Part shown: in pieces, positions 42,401 through 53,349 of the stretch
How the letters are laid out: each line of letters begins with the position of its first letter
How positions within the stretch are numbered: position 1 is the first letter of the stretch
NCBI GenBank assembly: GCA_016584305.1
Contig: JACEEZ010002650.1
Coordinates: forward strand, 670,473-734,472
Source of the DNA: Chionoecetes opilio
Lineage: Eukaryota > Arthropoda > Malacostraca > Decapoda > Majidae
DNA length: 64,000 nt
Direction of reading: 5' to 3'
Program-made: the position numbers and the translations under genes
The notes under the pieces: generated by a model
Databases searched by the model: none
Told to the model about the DNA's origin: nothing
What the model saw: the letters and a program-made list of their open reading frames with translations, nothing else

Positions 42401-45400
42401 TTAAAACAACTGAACTTCAAATTAAACAACTGAACTTCAAATTAAAACAACTGAACTTCAATTAAAACAACTGAACTTCAATTAAACAACTGAACTTCAA
42501 ATTAAACAACTGAACTTCAAATTAAAACAACTGAACTTCAAATTAAAACAACTGAACTTCAAATTAAACAACTGAACTTCAAATTAAAACAACTGAACTT
42601 AAAATTAAAACAACTGAACTTCAAATTAAACAACTGAACTTCAAATTAAAACAACTGAACCTCAAATTAAAACAACTGAACTTCAAATTAAAACAACTGA
42701 ACCTCAAATTAAAACAACTAAACTTCAAATAAAACAACTGAACTTCAAATTAAAACAACTGAACTTCAAATTAAACCAAATGAACTTCAAATTAAAACAA
42801 CTGAACTTAAAATTAAAACAACTGAACTTAAAATTAGAACAACTGAACTTCAAATTAAAACAACTGAACTTAAAATTAAAACAACTGAACTTAAAATTAG
42901 AACAACTGAACTTAAAATTAAAACAACAACTTCAAATTAAAACAACTGAACTTAAATTAAAACAACTGAACTTAAAATTAAAACAATGAACTTAAAATTA
43001 AAACAACTGAACTTAAAATTTAAACAACTGAACTTAAAATTAAAACAACTGAACTTAAAATTTAAACAACTGAACTTAAAATTAAAACAACTGAACTTAA
43101 AATTAAAACAACTGAACTGCAAATTAAAACAACTGAACTGCAAATTAAAAACTGAACTGCAAATTAAAATAATTGAATTTCAAATTAAAAGAAAAAAATC
43201 ATCTATTAATATATTTTGAAATTAATTTGTTTCATTTTGAAGTTCTGTTATTCTAATTTGAGAGTGAAAAGGTGTATTATGAAAACCCCCAGAAAAGTAA
43301 CATATTTCTTCCTGCAAACTTTTTCTTATCTTTACCAGAGTGCTGCCAACAAAGGGAAGAGGGAAAAAATTATTTATGAAAAGATATACCATTCTTTTAA
43401 ATATTTTTACAAAGCATACTACATAGATAAAGCAACACAGGATGAAGTAACGTATAGCTATTCCGTGTATGTTAGTACACAATGCATATACTGTAGCTAT
43501 ACAAAAGAAAAAAATTAAATTTTTGGTACTCAAAATTTTTGGTACTACTCAAATTTTTTTTGGCACTCAAAATGTTTGGCACTAAAAAAAATTTGGCACT
43601 CAAAAAAAAAATTGGCACTCAAAACATTTTGGCACAACATTTTTGGGTACTAGAAAATTTTTGGCACTCATAAAATCCAAGTATAGTATTAGTAAGTTAA
43701 TATCATTACTGTGGCATAAGTATAAGTCCGTGTTGTGTCTCATTAGCGTGGCATAAGTGTACTAACACTATTGTCTCTCCCCTCCCCCCCTCTAGGTTGA
43801 GGAGCGCATGTGCATCCACAAGGAGGTCCTGACAGAGCTGGACATCTACCACCGCATCCTTCGCTTCACCAACTACTTCATCGCCATGGTCAACAAGAAC
43901 ATCATCCCCCTCAAGCTGTCCCTGCCACTGCTAGGAGAGCACGTCTTCCTCACCAAGGGCCTGCGCATGAACATAGAGATGCTGCTGTTCTGGGGTCCCT
44001 GGGCGCCTTTCAGAAACAGCTGGCACCTGCACGAGGAGTACAAGCGCCCGGATAAGAGGCAACAGCTGGCCGAACGTCTCAACCAGCAGTTCTTGTACAC
44101 CGGGATAGCTAATTTAGTCCTGTTCCCTTTAGTGCTGCTGTTTCAGATCATGTACTCGTTTTTCTACTACGCCGAGATGATCAAGCGTGAACCGGGCAGC
44201 CTGGGTAGTCGGCGGTGGTCGCACTACGGTGAAGTGTACCTCAGGCACTTCAATGAGCTGGATCACGAGATGGGGGCACGGCTCAACAGGGGTTACCGCG
44301 CCGCCTCGCACTACACTAACATCTTCTCATCGCCGGTGCTGGCTGTGGTGGGGCGGCACGTGGCCTTCGTGTGCGGCGCAGTGCTGGCGGTGCTGGCCGG
44401 GCTCAGTGTGTACGATGAGGATGTGTTGCAGGTGGAGCATGTGCTGACGATCATGACGGTGCTGGGCGCGGTGCTGGCAGGGTGTCGCGTCTTCATCCCG
44501 GACGAGAACCTTGTGTTCTGCCCGGAGATGCTGATGCGGCGCGTGGTGGGCGAGGTGCATTACGTGCCAGACCACTGGCGGGAGAAGGCGCACACCTCGG
44601 TGGTGCGGCGGGAGTTCTGCCGGCTGTTCCAGTACCGCGTGGTGCACATGCTGGAGGAGCTCGCCTCGCCCCTCGTCACACCCCTCATCCTCATCTTCCG
44701 CCTGCGCTTCAAGGCTCTGGACATTGTGGACTTTTACCGCAACTTCACGGTGGAGGTGGTGGGCGTGGGGGACGTGTGTTCCTTTGCCCAGATGGACGTG
44801 CGGCGCCACGGCAGCCCCGCCTGGCAGCCCGGCCTGGTGCTGGACGACAGCGTGGGGCCCGGGGCCTCACAGCGGCCCCCGGAGATGGCCACGGACGGGG
44901 GCAAGACGGAGCTGTCGCTGCTCCACTTCACCATGACTAACCCCAAGTGGAAGCCGCCCCAGGAGTCCAGTGCCTTCATCACTGCCCTGCGCACCCAGGC
45001 ACAGCGGGACATGAACGCCCTGCCCACCCTGCAGGAGGAGAACCCTCTCTTCTCCTCCCTCAACTCCCTGTCCTGCGGCGCCGGGGTGGGGGGCCTCGCC
45101 GCCACTAGCATGCTGCAGCAGCCACCCTGGCTGGGGGCACAGCAGTCCTTCTGGTCCCCCAGGGGCCTGAGGGGCAGGATATCCCAGGTGGAGGGGTCTC
45201 GCCATGGCCCCACGGCGGGGGGCATCCTGTCCTCCCTGCAGCAGAGCAACGTTGGCAGCAGCATGACCTCTGGCCCCGCCGGTGACCCCGTGATGGCCCC
45301 CAGCACCCTGGGAACCTCCTGCCTGATGGGCCCCAGCCTGGCGCCCCCAGCCCTGCCCCAGGACCTCACTGCCCTGGACATGAGCCTCAGCACACTCTAC

Positions 45401-45586
45401 CTGCACCAGCTGCACCACCAACACAGGCAACAACACACATACTCCGACACCCCACAGCCATCCTCGGGCCCCGAGGGACCTCCGGGGGGCGCCTTCATGC
45501 AGCCCCCCACCCTCCTTCCCCAGGAGCCCCCGGCGGTGTCCTTCCAGAGGGTGCAGGAGCGGACCCCCCTGCTGGGCGACCCCTGA
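35522..45586 (+). CDS. ATG9: ATG9 autophagy lipid scramblase, complete (two coding exons)
   Basis: Joining 35,522-36,154 to 43,796-45,586 (phase 0, GTGAGC donor, CCTCTAG acceptor) gives 807 residues, close to human ATG9A (839). ATG9 is a trimeric membrane scramblase on small Golgi/endosome vesicles; it takes lipid from ATG2 to grow the phagophore. Visible parts: acidic N-terminus; NHIEDLDSFFTRVYRYHQHH about 61-80; membrane segments about 93-110, 151-175, 314-336, 399-416 and 427-445; the core signature FYRNFTVEVVGVGDVCSFAQ about 524-543; a Gly/Pro/Ser-rich tail with DMSLSTLYLHQLHHQ, like the vertebrate EMSLHALYMHQLHKQ; and a terminal ERTPLLGDP. It starts at the first ATG of the exon. Exon 2 is GC-rich, unlike its AT-rich intron. 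Confident call. Confidence 0.97.
36160..36470 (+). repeat. ~135-bp tandem repeats next to the ATG9 exon 1 donor
   Basis: TATCATTATT, ATCTCTTCCTTTGTGTGTGT and CATAGTTAAGATTACTACTC recur three times from within ~25 bp of the donor, ending in a (GT)n run. Confidence 0.7.
36644..36847. mobile_element. TTAA-flanked 204-bp MITE, copy 2
   Basis: Same ends and interior (CTTTCCTTGGCTATATAAAA) as copy 1. A neighbouring intron repeat at 37,328-37,343 (AGCCATTAACAGGGTG) preserves the empty TTAA site. Confidence 0.78.
37014..37250. mobile_element. Foldback MITE with TTTCGTACAC repeats
   Basis: Arms GGTTACAGCGAGTTTCGTAC and (reverse) GGTTACAGGGAGTTTCGTAC; internal copies of GTTTCGTACAC on both strands. 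Confidence 0.65.
37690..39845. repeat. 27-bp AT-rich satellite-like array, ~80 units
   Basis: Unit TCCTATAAAATAACCTATAA plus AAAATGG, with frequent small length variants, in the ATG9 intron. Longer-period variants (GGGTCCTATTAAATAACC) cluster at 39,120-39,780. Confidence 0.95.
40356..43195. repeat. 21-bp satellite-like array, ~135 units
   Basis: Unit CAACTGAACTTCAAATTAAA plus A. The unit is a multiple of three and free of stops in some frames on both strands, giving spurious frames of LNFKLKQ and FNLKFSC heptads. TTCAAAT versus TTAAAAT variants form blocks at 41,045-41,250 and 42,795-43,120. Confidence 0.97.
43520..43680. repeat. TTTTTGG(T/C)ACTCAAAA short tandem repeat
   Basis: Eight or so ~20-bp units just upstream of the ATG9 exon 2 acceptor. 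Confidence 0.8.
43796..45586 (+). CDS. ATG9: ATG9 coding exon 2 (residues 212-807)
   Basis: Begins VEERMCIHKEVLTELDIYHR (vertebrate QICIHKRELTELDIYHRILR) after a long C-rich tract and CTAG. It holds the rest of the membrane core and the whole C-terminal tail in one uninterrupted frame; the stop TGA is at 45,584-45,586. Confidence 0.96.
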   Translation, partial: VEERMCIHKEVLTELDIYHRILRFTNYFIAMVNKNIIPLKLSLPLLGEHVFLTKGLRMNIEMLLFWGPWAPFRNSWHLHEEYKRPDKRQQLAERLNQQFLYTGIANLVLFPLVLLFQIMYSFFYYAEMIKREPGSLGSRRWSHYGEVYLRHFNELDHEMGARLNRGYRAASHYTNIFSSPVLAVVGRHVAFVCGAVLAVLAGLSVYDEDVLQVEHVLTIMTVLGAVLAGCRVFIPDENLVFCPEMLMRRVVGEVHYVPDHWREKAHTSVVRREFCRLFQYRVVHMLEELASPLVTPLILIFRLRFKALDIVDFYRNFTVEVVGVGDVCSFAQMDVRRHGSPAWQPGLVLDDSVGPGASQRPPEMATDGGKTELSLLHFTMTNPKWKPPQESSAFITALRTQAQRDMNALPTLQEENPLFSSLNSLSCGAGVGGLAATSMLQQPPWLGAQQSFWSPRGLRGRISQVEGSRHGPTAGGILSSLQQSNVGSSMTSGPAGDPVMAPSTLGTSCLMGPSLAPPALPQDLTALDMSLSTLYLHQLHHQHRQQHTYSDTPQPSSGPEGPPGGAFMQPPTLLPQEPPAVSFQRVQERTPLLGDP

Positions 45587-45991
45587 GCCAGTCCCACGCC
45601 TGCATCACTACAGACACCCCTGCCTCTTTATACTTAACAACCATGGACTAGGCGCCCCTAGCGTGTGTGTGTGTGTGCTCCCCTGCATCCCCCCTTGCAG
45701 CCCCCCCCCCCCCCCATGGCCCGCTAATCCACCCCAGGACTGATGACACCCCCCACTGTTAGTAGCTGTAGTCTGATACTTACAACGCCGCCACGCCCCT
45801 CACCGTGAATGCCGTGCCCCGCCGTGGAATGCATTGTGTATAAAGTGTACCATAATTAAGAATTTTGTATTTTCTTAAAAATTATATTGGACCGTGAATA
45901 TTGTGCACCTATGTATGAGTGTATAAATGTATGAATGACCCCCATGCATGTATAAATGCATGAACCCCATGCATGTATGAGTGAGTGTATG

Positions 45992-46027
<36 letters not shown>

Positions 46028-46100
46028 GTCGCCCTTCACGCAGTGCTTTGTGCAGGAACTGTTCTCCTCCTTGTAAAAAGTTTGATTAAAATGAATTATA
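45587..46100 (+). other. ATG9: Probable ATG9 3' UTR
   Basis: C-rich then AT-rich non-coding sequence with a (GT)n run at 45,993-46,022. No AATAAA is seen before the GT run; the best poly(A) signal is ATTAAA at 46,085-46,090, just after TTGTAAAAAG. The end is approximate. Confidence 0.4.
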
Positions 46101-46393
46101 ATGACAAGACACACTTCTTTTCACTCCTACCCATCGAACATCCTTAATTGTTAAAAAAAGATAGGAGAAAAAAAGGGATTGTTATATATTTTCTGGGTCT
46201 TATTATTACTATTATTTATTTATTATCATCATCTTATTATCTTATTATTATTATCTTCTTTGATCTATCTCTTTGATCTACAGTATATCTATATCTATAT
46301 CTATATGATCTATATCTATCCTCTTTGATCTATCTTTATCTATTGACTTCTTTTCACCCTTAACCATCGAACCAATTATATTTAACAGTTATT

Positions 46394-46488
46394 AGCCAAA
46401 AAGTCCGCCCTCTGGGCGGACTTTTTGGCTAGCTCCTGCGGAGGGCTATTGGTGGGCGTGTTTGGTGGGCCTTCAGCCCACCAAACAC
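46394..46488. repeat. Two adjacent GC-rich hairpins
   Basis: Arms AGCCAAAAAGTCCGCCC / GGGCGGACTTTTTGGCT (46,394-46,430) and GTGTTTGGTGGGC / GCCCACCAAACAC (46,458-46,488). They run straight into a fragment of the M1 interior (CTCCAGATAGCCCCTTCTAA at 46,493). Confidence 0.8.
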
Positions 46489-46549
46489 AGACTCTCCAGA
46501 TAGCCCCTTCTAACTTTAATGAAATCATGGATGTAGAAATGTATGTATT

Positions 46550-46740
46550 AACGCCTTACCCATCACCACCCACCCATTCACTCACCCTTTACCCATCACC
46601 CCCCACCTATTCCCTCACCCATCACCCCCAACCCATCACCCCCAACCCATTCACTCACCCATCACCCTCAACCCATTCACTCACCCATTACCCATTACCC
46701 CACCCATTCACTCACCCATTACCCATCACCCTACATCAAG
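46550..46740. repeat. CCCATTCACTCACCCATCAC-type repeat
   Basis: Irregular 11-26-bp C-rich units. The open frame across them is an artefact. Confidence 0.8.
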
Positions 46741-47164
46741 GTTTCTTCAATTCTCGCAATCCACTTTTTTTTTCACAATTCTCGCTAATAGGCTAAAAAA
46801 AAAAAAAAAAAAAGTGATCGGATCATCCCATAAGAAGGCTTAAAATGTTCCCCTGGTCGACCTGGTTCCAAAACTGTGCCATATGATGGGATTGCGTCAC
46901 TGGAGGTGGAACGTATCGCGGACACACTTTCGCTTATATTATTATAGATATTTTATTTTATTTATTATTTTATCAAACCTAATTTATCAACTAATGGAAA
47001 AAAAAGTATTAAAAGACTTGTTATAATTATATATTCTGGGTCTTTTTATTTATATTTTATTATTTATTTATTATTATCTTATGTTATTATTATTATCTTA
47101 TTATTATTGAGATCTTATTATTCAACGCACTACATAGGAACACCCTTTTCTCTCTATCTATCTC
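46741..47164. other. Intergenic, no gene seen
   Basis: AT-rich with ATT microsatellite stretches and an A-homopolymer at 46,796-46,813. Confidence 0.4.
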
Positions 47165-47418
47165 CCGTAGATAACACTATAGTCGCCAGTCACTTGCCAC
47201 TGCACTAATGTCGCCAGGCACAATATATTACGAATTTTAGCATCACTACAGACTTATATGTGCTCTGAACACATGTAGTGTGATGTACATAATATAAACT
47301 ACTGTGCATGCGTCTTCAGTGGCACATACAAGTGTAGTGATGGTAAAATTCGTAGTATATGACACCTGGCGACATCAGTGCAGTGGCGAGTGACTGGCGA
47401 CTACAGTGTTATCTACGG
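47165..47418. mobile_element. M1-family MITE (254 bp)
   Basis: CCGTAGATAACACTATAGTC inverted at the ends; TA on the right, TC on the left. Near-identical to 48,491-48,747. Confidence 0.85.
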
Positions 47419-47529
47419 TAGCTATATATATTTTTTCTCTCTTCCTCTCTCATCTATCTCTCTCTCCCTCTCTTGGATTTACTTTCATGTAACTTTCCAT
47501 TTTCTGTATACATTCCATAGTCTCGCCTG

Positions 47530-48490
47530 ATTTATCTATCCATTGATTCTCTAGCTATTTTTTTTCTCAATCTATCTATCTTTCGTTCTCTCAATCTATC
47601 TATCTTTCATTATCTCTATCTTCTCTCAATCTATCTATCTTTCATTATCTCTATCTTCTTCTCTCAATCTATCTATCTTTCATTATCTCTATCTTCTTCT
47701 CTCAATCTATCTATCTTTCTCTCAATCTATCTATCTTTCTCTATCATCTATTTCTCTCAATCTATCTATCTTTCTCTCAATCTATCTATCTTTCTCTCAA
47801 TCTATCTATCTTTCTCTCAATCTATCTATCTTTCTCTCAATCTATCTATCTTTCTCTCAATCTATCTATCTTTCTCTCAATCTATCTATCTTTCCTCATC
47901 TATTACTTCTCTTATCTATCTCTTTCTCTCAATCTATCTTATCTATCTTTCTCTCAATCTATCTATCTTCTCATCTATCTATCTTTCTCTCAATCTATCT
48001 ATCTTTCTCTCAATCTATCTATCTTTCTCTCAATCTATCTATCTTTCTCTCAATCTATCTATCTTTCTCTCAATCTATCTATCTTTCTCTCAATCTATCT
48101 GTCTATCTTTCATTCTCATTCTCTCTACCTATCTTTCTCTCAATCTATATATCTTTCTCTCTATCTATCTGTCTTTCATTCTATCTATCTATCTTTCATT
48201 ATCTCTATCTTCTTCTCTCAATCTATCTATCTTTCTCTCTCTATCTATCTTTCTCTCATTCAATCTATCTATCTTTCATTATCTCTATCTTCTTCTCTCA
48301 ATCTATCTATCTTTCTCTCAATCTATCTATCTTTCTCTCATTCAATCTATCTATCTTTCATTATCTCTATCTTCTTCTCTCAATCTATCTATCTTTCTTT
48401 CAATCTATCTATCTGTCTCTTTCATTCTATCTATCTATCTTTCATTATCTGTATCTTCTCTCAATCTATCTTTTATTCTCTATCTATCTA
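47530..48490. repeat. 20-bp TATC-rich (GATA) array
   Basis: Unit TCTCTCAATCTATCTATCTT with TTCATTATCTCTATCTTC variants. Confidence 0.95.
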
Positions 48491-48747
48491 CCGTAGATAA
48501 CACTATAGTCGCCAGTCACTCGCCACTGCACTAATGTCGCCAGGCACAATATATTACGAATTTTACCATCACTACAGACTTTTATGTGCCACTGAAGACA
48601 TGTAGTGTCATGTACATAATATAAACTACTGTGCATGCCTTTTCAGTGGCACATACAAGTCAGTAGTGATGCTAAAATTCGTAATATATTGTGCCTGGCG
48701 ACATTAGTGCAGTGGCGAGTGACTGGCGACTATAGTGTTATCTACGG
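48491..48747. mobile_element. M1-family MITE (257 bp)
   Basis: Same arms, TA on both sides. The two copies bracket the TATC array at 47,530-48,490. Confidence 0.87.
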
Positions 48748-48837
48748 TAGCTATCATTCTCTCTCGTCATATTAACATCATTCTCTTGCGTATAGCTACT
48801 CTCAACCGTTTTTTTTTCTTCCTCTACATATATATTT

Positions 48838-49210
<373 letters not shown>

Positions 49211-49284
49211 GCTGCGGGCAATGTTAGGGCTGTGCTTGCCACTGCTTGGTAACAGGCTTAGTGACGTCACACTCTTCCGGTGTG

Positions 49285-50720
49285 GCAAGGGCGAGGCCGC
49301 GCGTTGGGGGGGAGGGGGAAGGGTCGATCGTGGTGGGGGTGGAAGGAGGGGGGAATATATAAGTGGGGAGGGAAGGGGGGCTGAGCGTTTGGGGGAGAAA
49401 GGGGATTTAGGGAAGGGGAAATGGGAGCAGAGCGTTGGAAGAGGGGGAATTTAGGGGAGGGAGGAAAGGGGGAATTAGGGGGAGGGAGGAAAGGAAGGGG
49501 AATTTAGGGGAGGGAGGAAAGGGGGAATTAGGGGGGAGGAAGGAAGGGAATTTAGGAGGAAGAAGGGAATTTAGGGGAGGGAGGAAAGGGGGAATTTAGG
49601 GGAGGGAGGAAAGGGGGAATTTAGGGGAGGGAGGAAAGGAAGGGGAATTTAGGGGAGGGAGGAAAGGGGGAATTAGGGGGAGGGAGGAAAGGAAGGGGAA
49701 TTTAGGGGAGGGAGGAAAGGGGGAATTAGGGGGAGGGAGGAAAGGAAGGGGAATTTAGGGGAAGGAGGAATTAGGGGGAGGGAGAAAGGGAAGGGGAATT
49801 TAGGGGTGAGGAAGGGGGAATTTAGGGGGAGGGAAGAGAAAGGAAGGGGATTTTGGGGAGGGAGGAAAGGAAGGGAATTTTGGGGGGAGAAAGGGGGAAT
49901 TAGGGGAGGAGGAAGGAAGGGAATTTAGGGAGGAGGAATTAGGGGGAGGGGGAAAGGAAGGGGAATTTAGGGGGAGAAGGGGAGGGGGAGGAGAAGGGGA
50001 ATTTAGGGGAGGGGGGAAAGGAAGGGGAATTTAGGGGGGGGAGGAAAGGGGAATTAGGGGAGGGAGGAAAGGAAGGGGAATTTAGGGAGGAAAGGAAGGG
50101 GAATTTAGGGGGAGGGGAGGAAAGGGGGAATTAGGGGGAGGGAGGAAAGGAGGGGGAATTTAGGGGAGGGAGGAAAGGGGAATTAGGGGGAGGGAGGAAA
50201 GGAAGGGGAATTTAGGGGAGGGGAGGAAAGGGGGAGAGGGGAGCAGATACTTGGGAGGGGTTCAGAAGGGGTGAGGAGGAGGAGAGGAATTTAGGGGGGG
50301 GAAGGAAGGGGTTACTTAGGGGAGGGTAGGAAAGGGTTAACTTAGGGGGGAAAGGGGGACAATTAGGAGGGGAGGAGGACAGGGGGGAATTAGGGGGAGG
50401 GGAGGGAAGGGGGAATTTAGGGAGAAGGGAGGGAAGGGAATTTAGGGAGAAGGGAAGAGCGTGAATTTAGGGAGGAGGAAAGGGAATTTAGGGAGAGGAA
50501 GGGGGGAATCTAGGGAGAGGAAGGGGTGAATCTAGGGGAGGGGAGGGGGGTGAATTTAGGGAAGGGGGTGAATTCAGGGAAGGGGAGAGGCAGGGGTGAA
50601 TTTAAGGAAGGGGGAATTTAGGGAGGAGGAAAGGGAATTTAGGGGGAGGGGGAGGTGGGGAGGGAAAGGGGTTGGGGAGAAAGGGGGGCATTATTTGAAG
50701 GGGGCGGGGGGGAGGTCACA
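49285..50720 (+). repeat. 1.4-kb polypurine G-rich array
   Basis: About 29-bp units of GGGGAATTTAGGGGAGGGAG with GAAAGGAAG, nearly all purine on the plus strand apart from the TTT. Runs of three or more G recur every few bases, compatible with G-quadruplex or triplex DNA. Confidence 0.93.
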
Positions 50721-50997
50721 CGCCATCCCAGGAAAATTAAATGATTTGAGTTCCAAGTCAAGGTGTTGTTTACATTTTCTCGTCGCATCCAAATCTCAAA
50801 AGTTCATTTATTTGCTTGTTATTTCTTGAGTTTATTTGGAATATAGTAGTAATTGAACGTCTTTACGGTAGCCTATATATACCTAACTGGGATTTATTTG
50901 TGGGGGTTGATTTTTGTTATAGATTATGTGTGCGTGTCAATATGTGTGTTGTGTGTGTAGGCTATTGTTAATCGATATGGAATAGTTTTTTGTTACG

Positions 50998-51024
50998 TCT
51001 CTCCTCTCTCTCTCTCTCTCTCTT

Positions 51025-51081
<57 letters not shown>

Positions 51082-51108
51082 CTCTTCCTCTCTCTCTCTT
51101 CTCTCTCT

Positions 51109-51146
<38 letters not shown>

Positions 51147-51197
51147 CTCAACTCTCTTAACCCCACCCAGTTTTTTCTCTTCTTTTCTCTCTCCTCT

Positions 51198-51248
<51 letters not shown>

Positions 51249-51389
51249 CTCTTCATCCAGTTTCTCTCTCTCTCTTCTCTTCCCCTCCTCTCTCTCTCTC
51301 CTCTCCTCTCTCTCTAACCCTCTCTCCTCCCTTTCTTTCTTCCTTTCTCCTCACCTTTCTCCTCTCTCTCTCTCTCTCCTCTCTCTCTC

Positions 51390-51442
<53 letters not shown>

Positions 51443-51485
51443 TAAACCCTCTTCTTTAACCCCCACCCAGTTTTTTCTTCTCTCT

Positions 51486-51527
<42 letters not shown>

Positions 51528-51528
51528 T

Positions 51529-51584
<56 letters not shown>

Positions 51585-51664
51585 TATCCTCCCTTTTCTA
51601 TCCTCTCTTCTTTTCTCTCTCTCTCCTTCCTCCCTCTTTCTCTCTCTTCCTCTCTCTCTCTCGT

Positions 51665-51704
<40 letters not shown>

Positions 51705-51731
51705 CCTCTCCCACTTCTCTTTTCATTTTCT

Positions 51732-51780
<49 letters not shown>

Positions 51781-51783
51781 AGT

Positions 51784-51814
<31 letters not shown>

Positions 51815-51827
51815 TCTCTCTCTTCTT

Positions 51828-51863
<36 letters not shown>

Positions 51864-51877
51864 CTCTCCTTCTCTCT

Positions 51878-51949
<72 letters not shown>

Positions 51950-51950
51950 G
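50998..51950. repeat. ~1-kb CT-rich polypyrimidine tract
   Basis: (CT)n with TTCT and CCTC interruptions and a few short duplicated breaks (AACCC.CACCCAGTTTTTTC at 51,159, 51,459). Long frames of RERERE on the minus strand are artefacts. Confidence 0.96.
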
Positions 51951-52249
51951 ACGTATTATTTTCGCCACATCTTTTCTTCTCGACTAATAAATATCTTTTC
52001 CTCATCAATTCCATCTATTCCCTTCTCTCTTTCTCTTTCTCTTCCCTCCCTTGCTTTCCAATAGTGGCGAAAAATTTATTCTCAGCCTTGATTCCATGAG
52101 CCCAAAAGTGAATGGAAAACTCCTTGGTGTTAAATTTACTCGGTGGAATAAGAACCTTAATTTAATGGCATATATCACTGCTTTTTTTTTTCGCTTTTTT
52201 TCAGACTTTAAAGGAAAGAGGAAGAATTTCAGCTTTATTTTGCTTAGGT

Positions 52250-52438
52250 AGGGGAGAGCGAGGCAGGTTGCATCATTGCCTCTAACTCGCATTAACTTTT
52301 TTTATTATTATTATTGTTGTAGTTGTAGTAGTAGTAGTAGTTTATTGTAGTAGTAGTAGTAGTAGTAGTATTAAGACGATGTACGTGTGATAACATGCGA
52401 GTTAAGAGGCAATGATGCAACCTGCCCCGCTCTCCCCT
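52250..52438. mobile_element. MITE with (TAG)n core, copy 2 (189 bp)
   Basis: Same arms as 3,102-3,864, with only ~75 bp of TAG repeat between them. Confidence 0.75.
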
Positions 52439-52439
52439 G

Positions 52440-52555
52440 CAAGGTTTCTGTCTTGTTTTCACAGTCATGAGAGAAACCAGGGGAGGATTTTATTTAGCTT
52501 CATGTTACGTGTGTTATAGTACAAGTTCATTATATAGAGACAGTTTAATGTAATA

Positions 52556-52586
<31 letters not shown>

Positions 52587-52701
52587 ATCACTGCGGTTTT
52601 TTTCTGTTTTTCGCTGACTAAAGAGAAAAATGGAAGAATTTTAGCATTACGTTATTTATGTTATGGTGTGAGTTAAATATATGTATACAGTTAAATGTAT
52701 T

Positions 52702-52735
<34 letters not shown>

Positions 52736-52828
52736 AGCTATCAAGATAATGCCATAGATAACACAGGGTTTGAGAGAGACAGACAGGCAGACACACAGAG
52801 AGACAGACAGACACACAGACACAGACAC

Positions 52829-52860
<32 letters not shown>

Positions 52861-52980
52861 CGCATTAGTAGGACAGCAACAGTGACTCAGGTGGTGCTAG
52901 ACAGGTATATATATATAGAGAGAGAGAGAGAGGCAGGCAGGTAACACTATGTAGCACCAGGTAGCAGTAACAGTGTAGCT
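52440..52980. other. Intergenic, microsatellites only
   Basis: (GT)n at 52,560-52,587 and 52,702-52,735; (GA)n at 52,829-52,860 and 52,916-52,931. A repeated pair TTT.GC.GACT.TAAGAGAAAA.. flanks the first. No gene. Confidence 0.5.
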
Positions 52981-52989
52981 CGGTCGATG

Positions 52990-53027
52990 ACTTCACACAC
53001 ACACACACACACAAGGAAGAATGCACA

Positions 53028-53068
<41 letters not shown>

Positions 53069-53349
53069 ACACACACACACACACACGTACACACACACAC
53101 TACACGTACACACACACACACACACGTACACACACACACACACGTACACACACACACACACACACACGTACACACAAACACACACACACAAGTAAACACA
53201 AACACACACACACAAGGAAGAATGCACACACACGTACACACACAAGGAAGAATGCACACACACGTACACACACACACGTACACACACACACACACACACG
53301 TACACACACACACACAAGGAAGAATGCACACACACACGCACACACACAC
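52990..53349. repeat. (CA)n array with GTACACA and AAGGAAGAATG inserts
   Basis: Higher-order CA microsatellite adjoining the SINE. Another unit follows it at 53,656. Confidence 0.95.

Noticed and set aside
41074..43219. Open frames of up to 113 aa on both strands with LNFKLKQ / FNLKFSC heptads
   Set aside because: A pure by-product of the 21-bp repeat, whose length is a multiple of three. No start context, splice sites or conservation, and it lies inside the ATG9 intron.
44327..45436. Long minus-strand and shifted frames opposite ATG9 exon 2
   Set aside because: Shadows of a GC-rich coding exon; the plus frame has unmistakable ATG9 homology.
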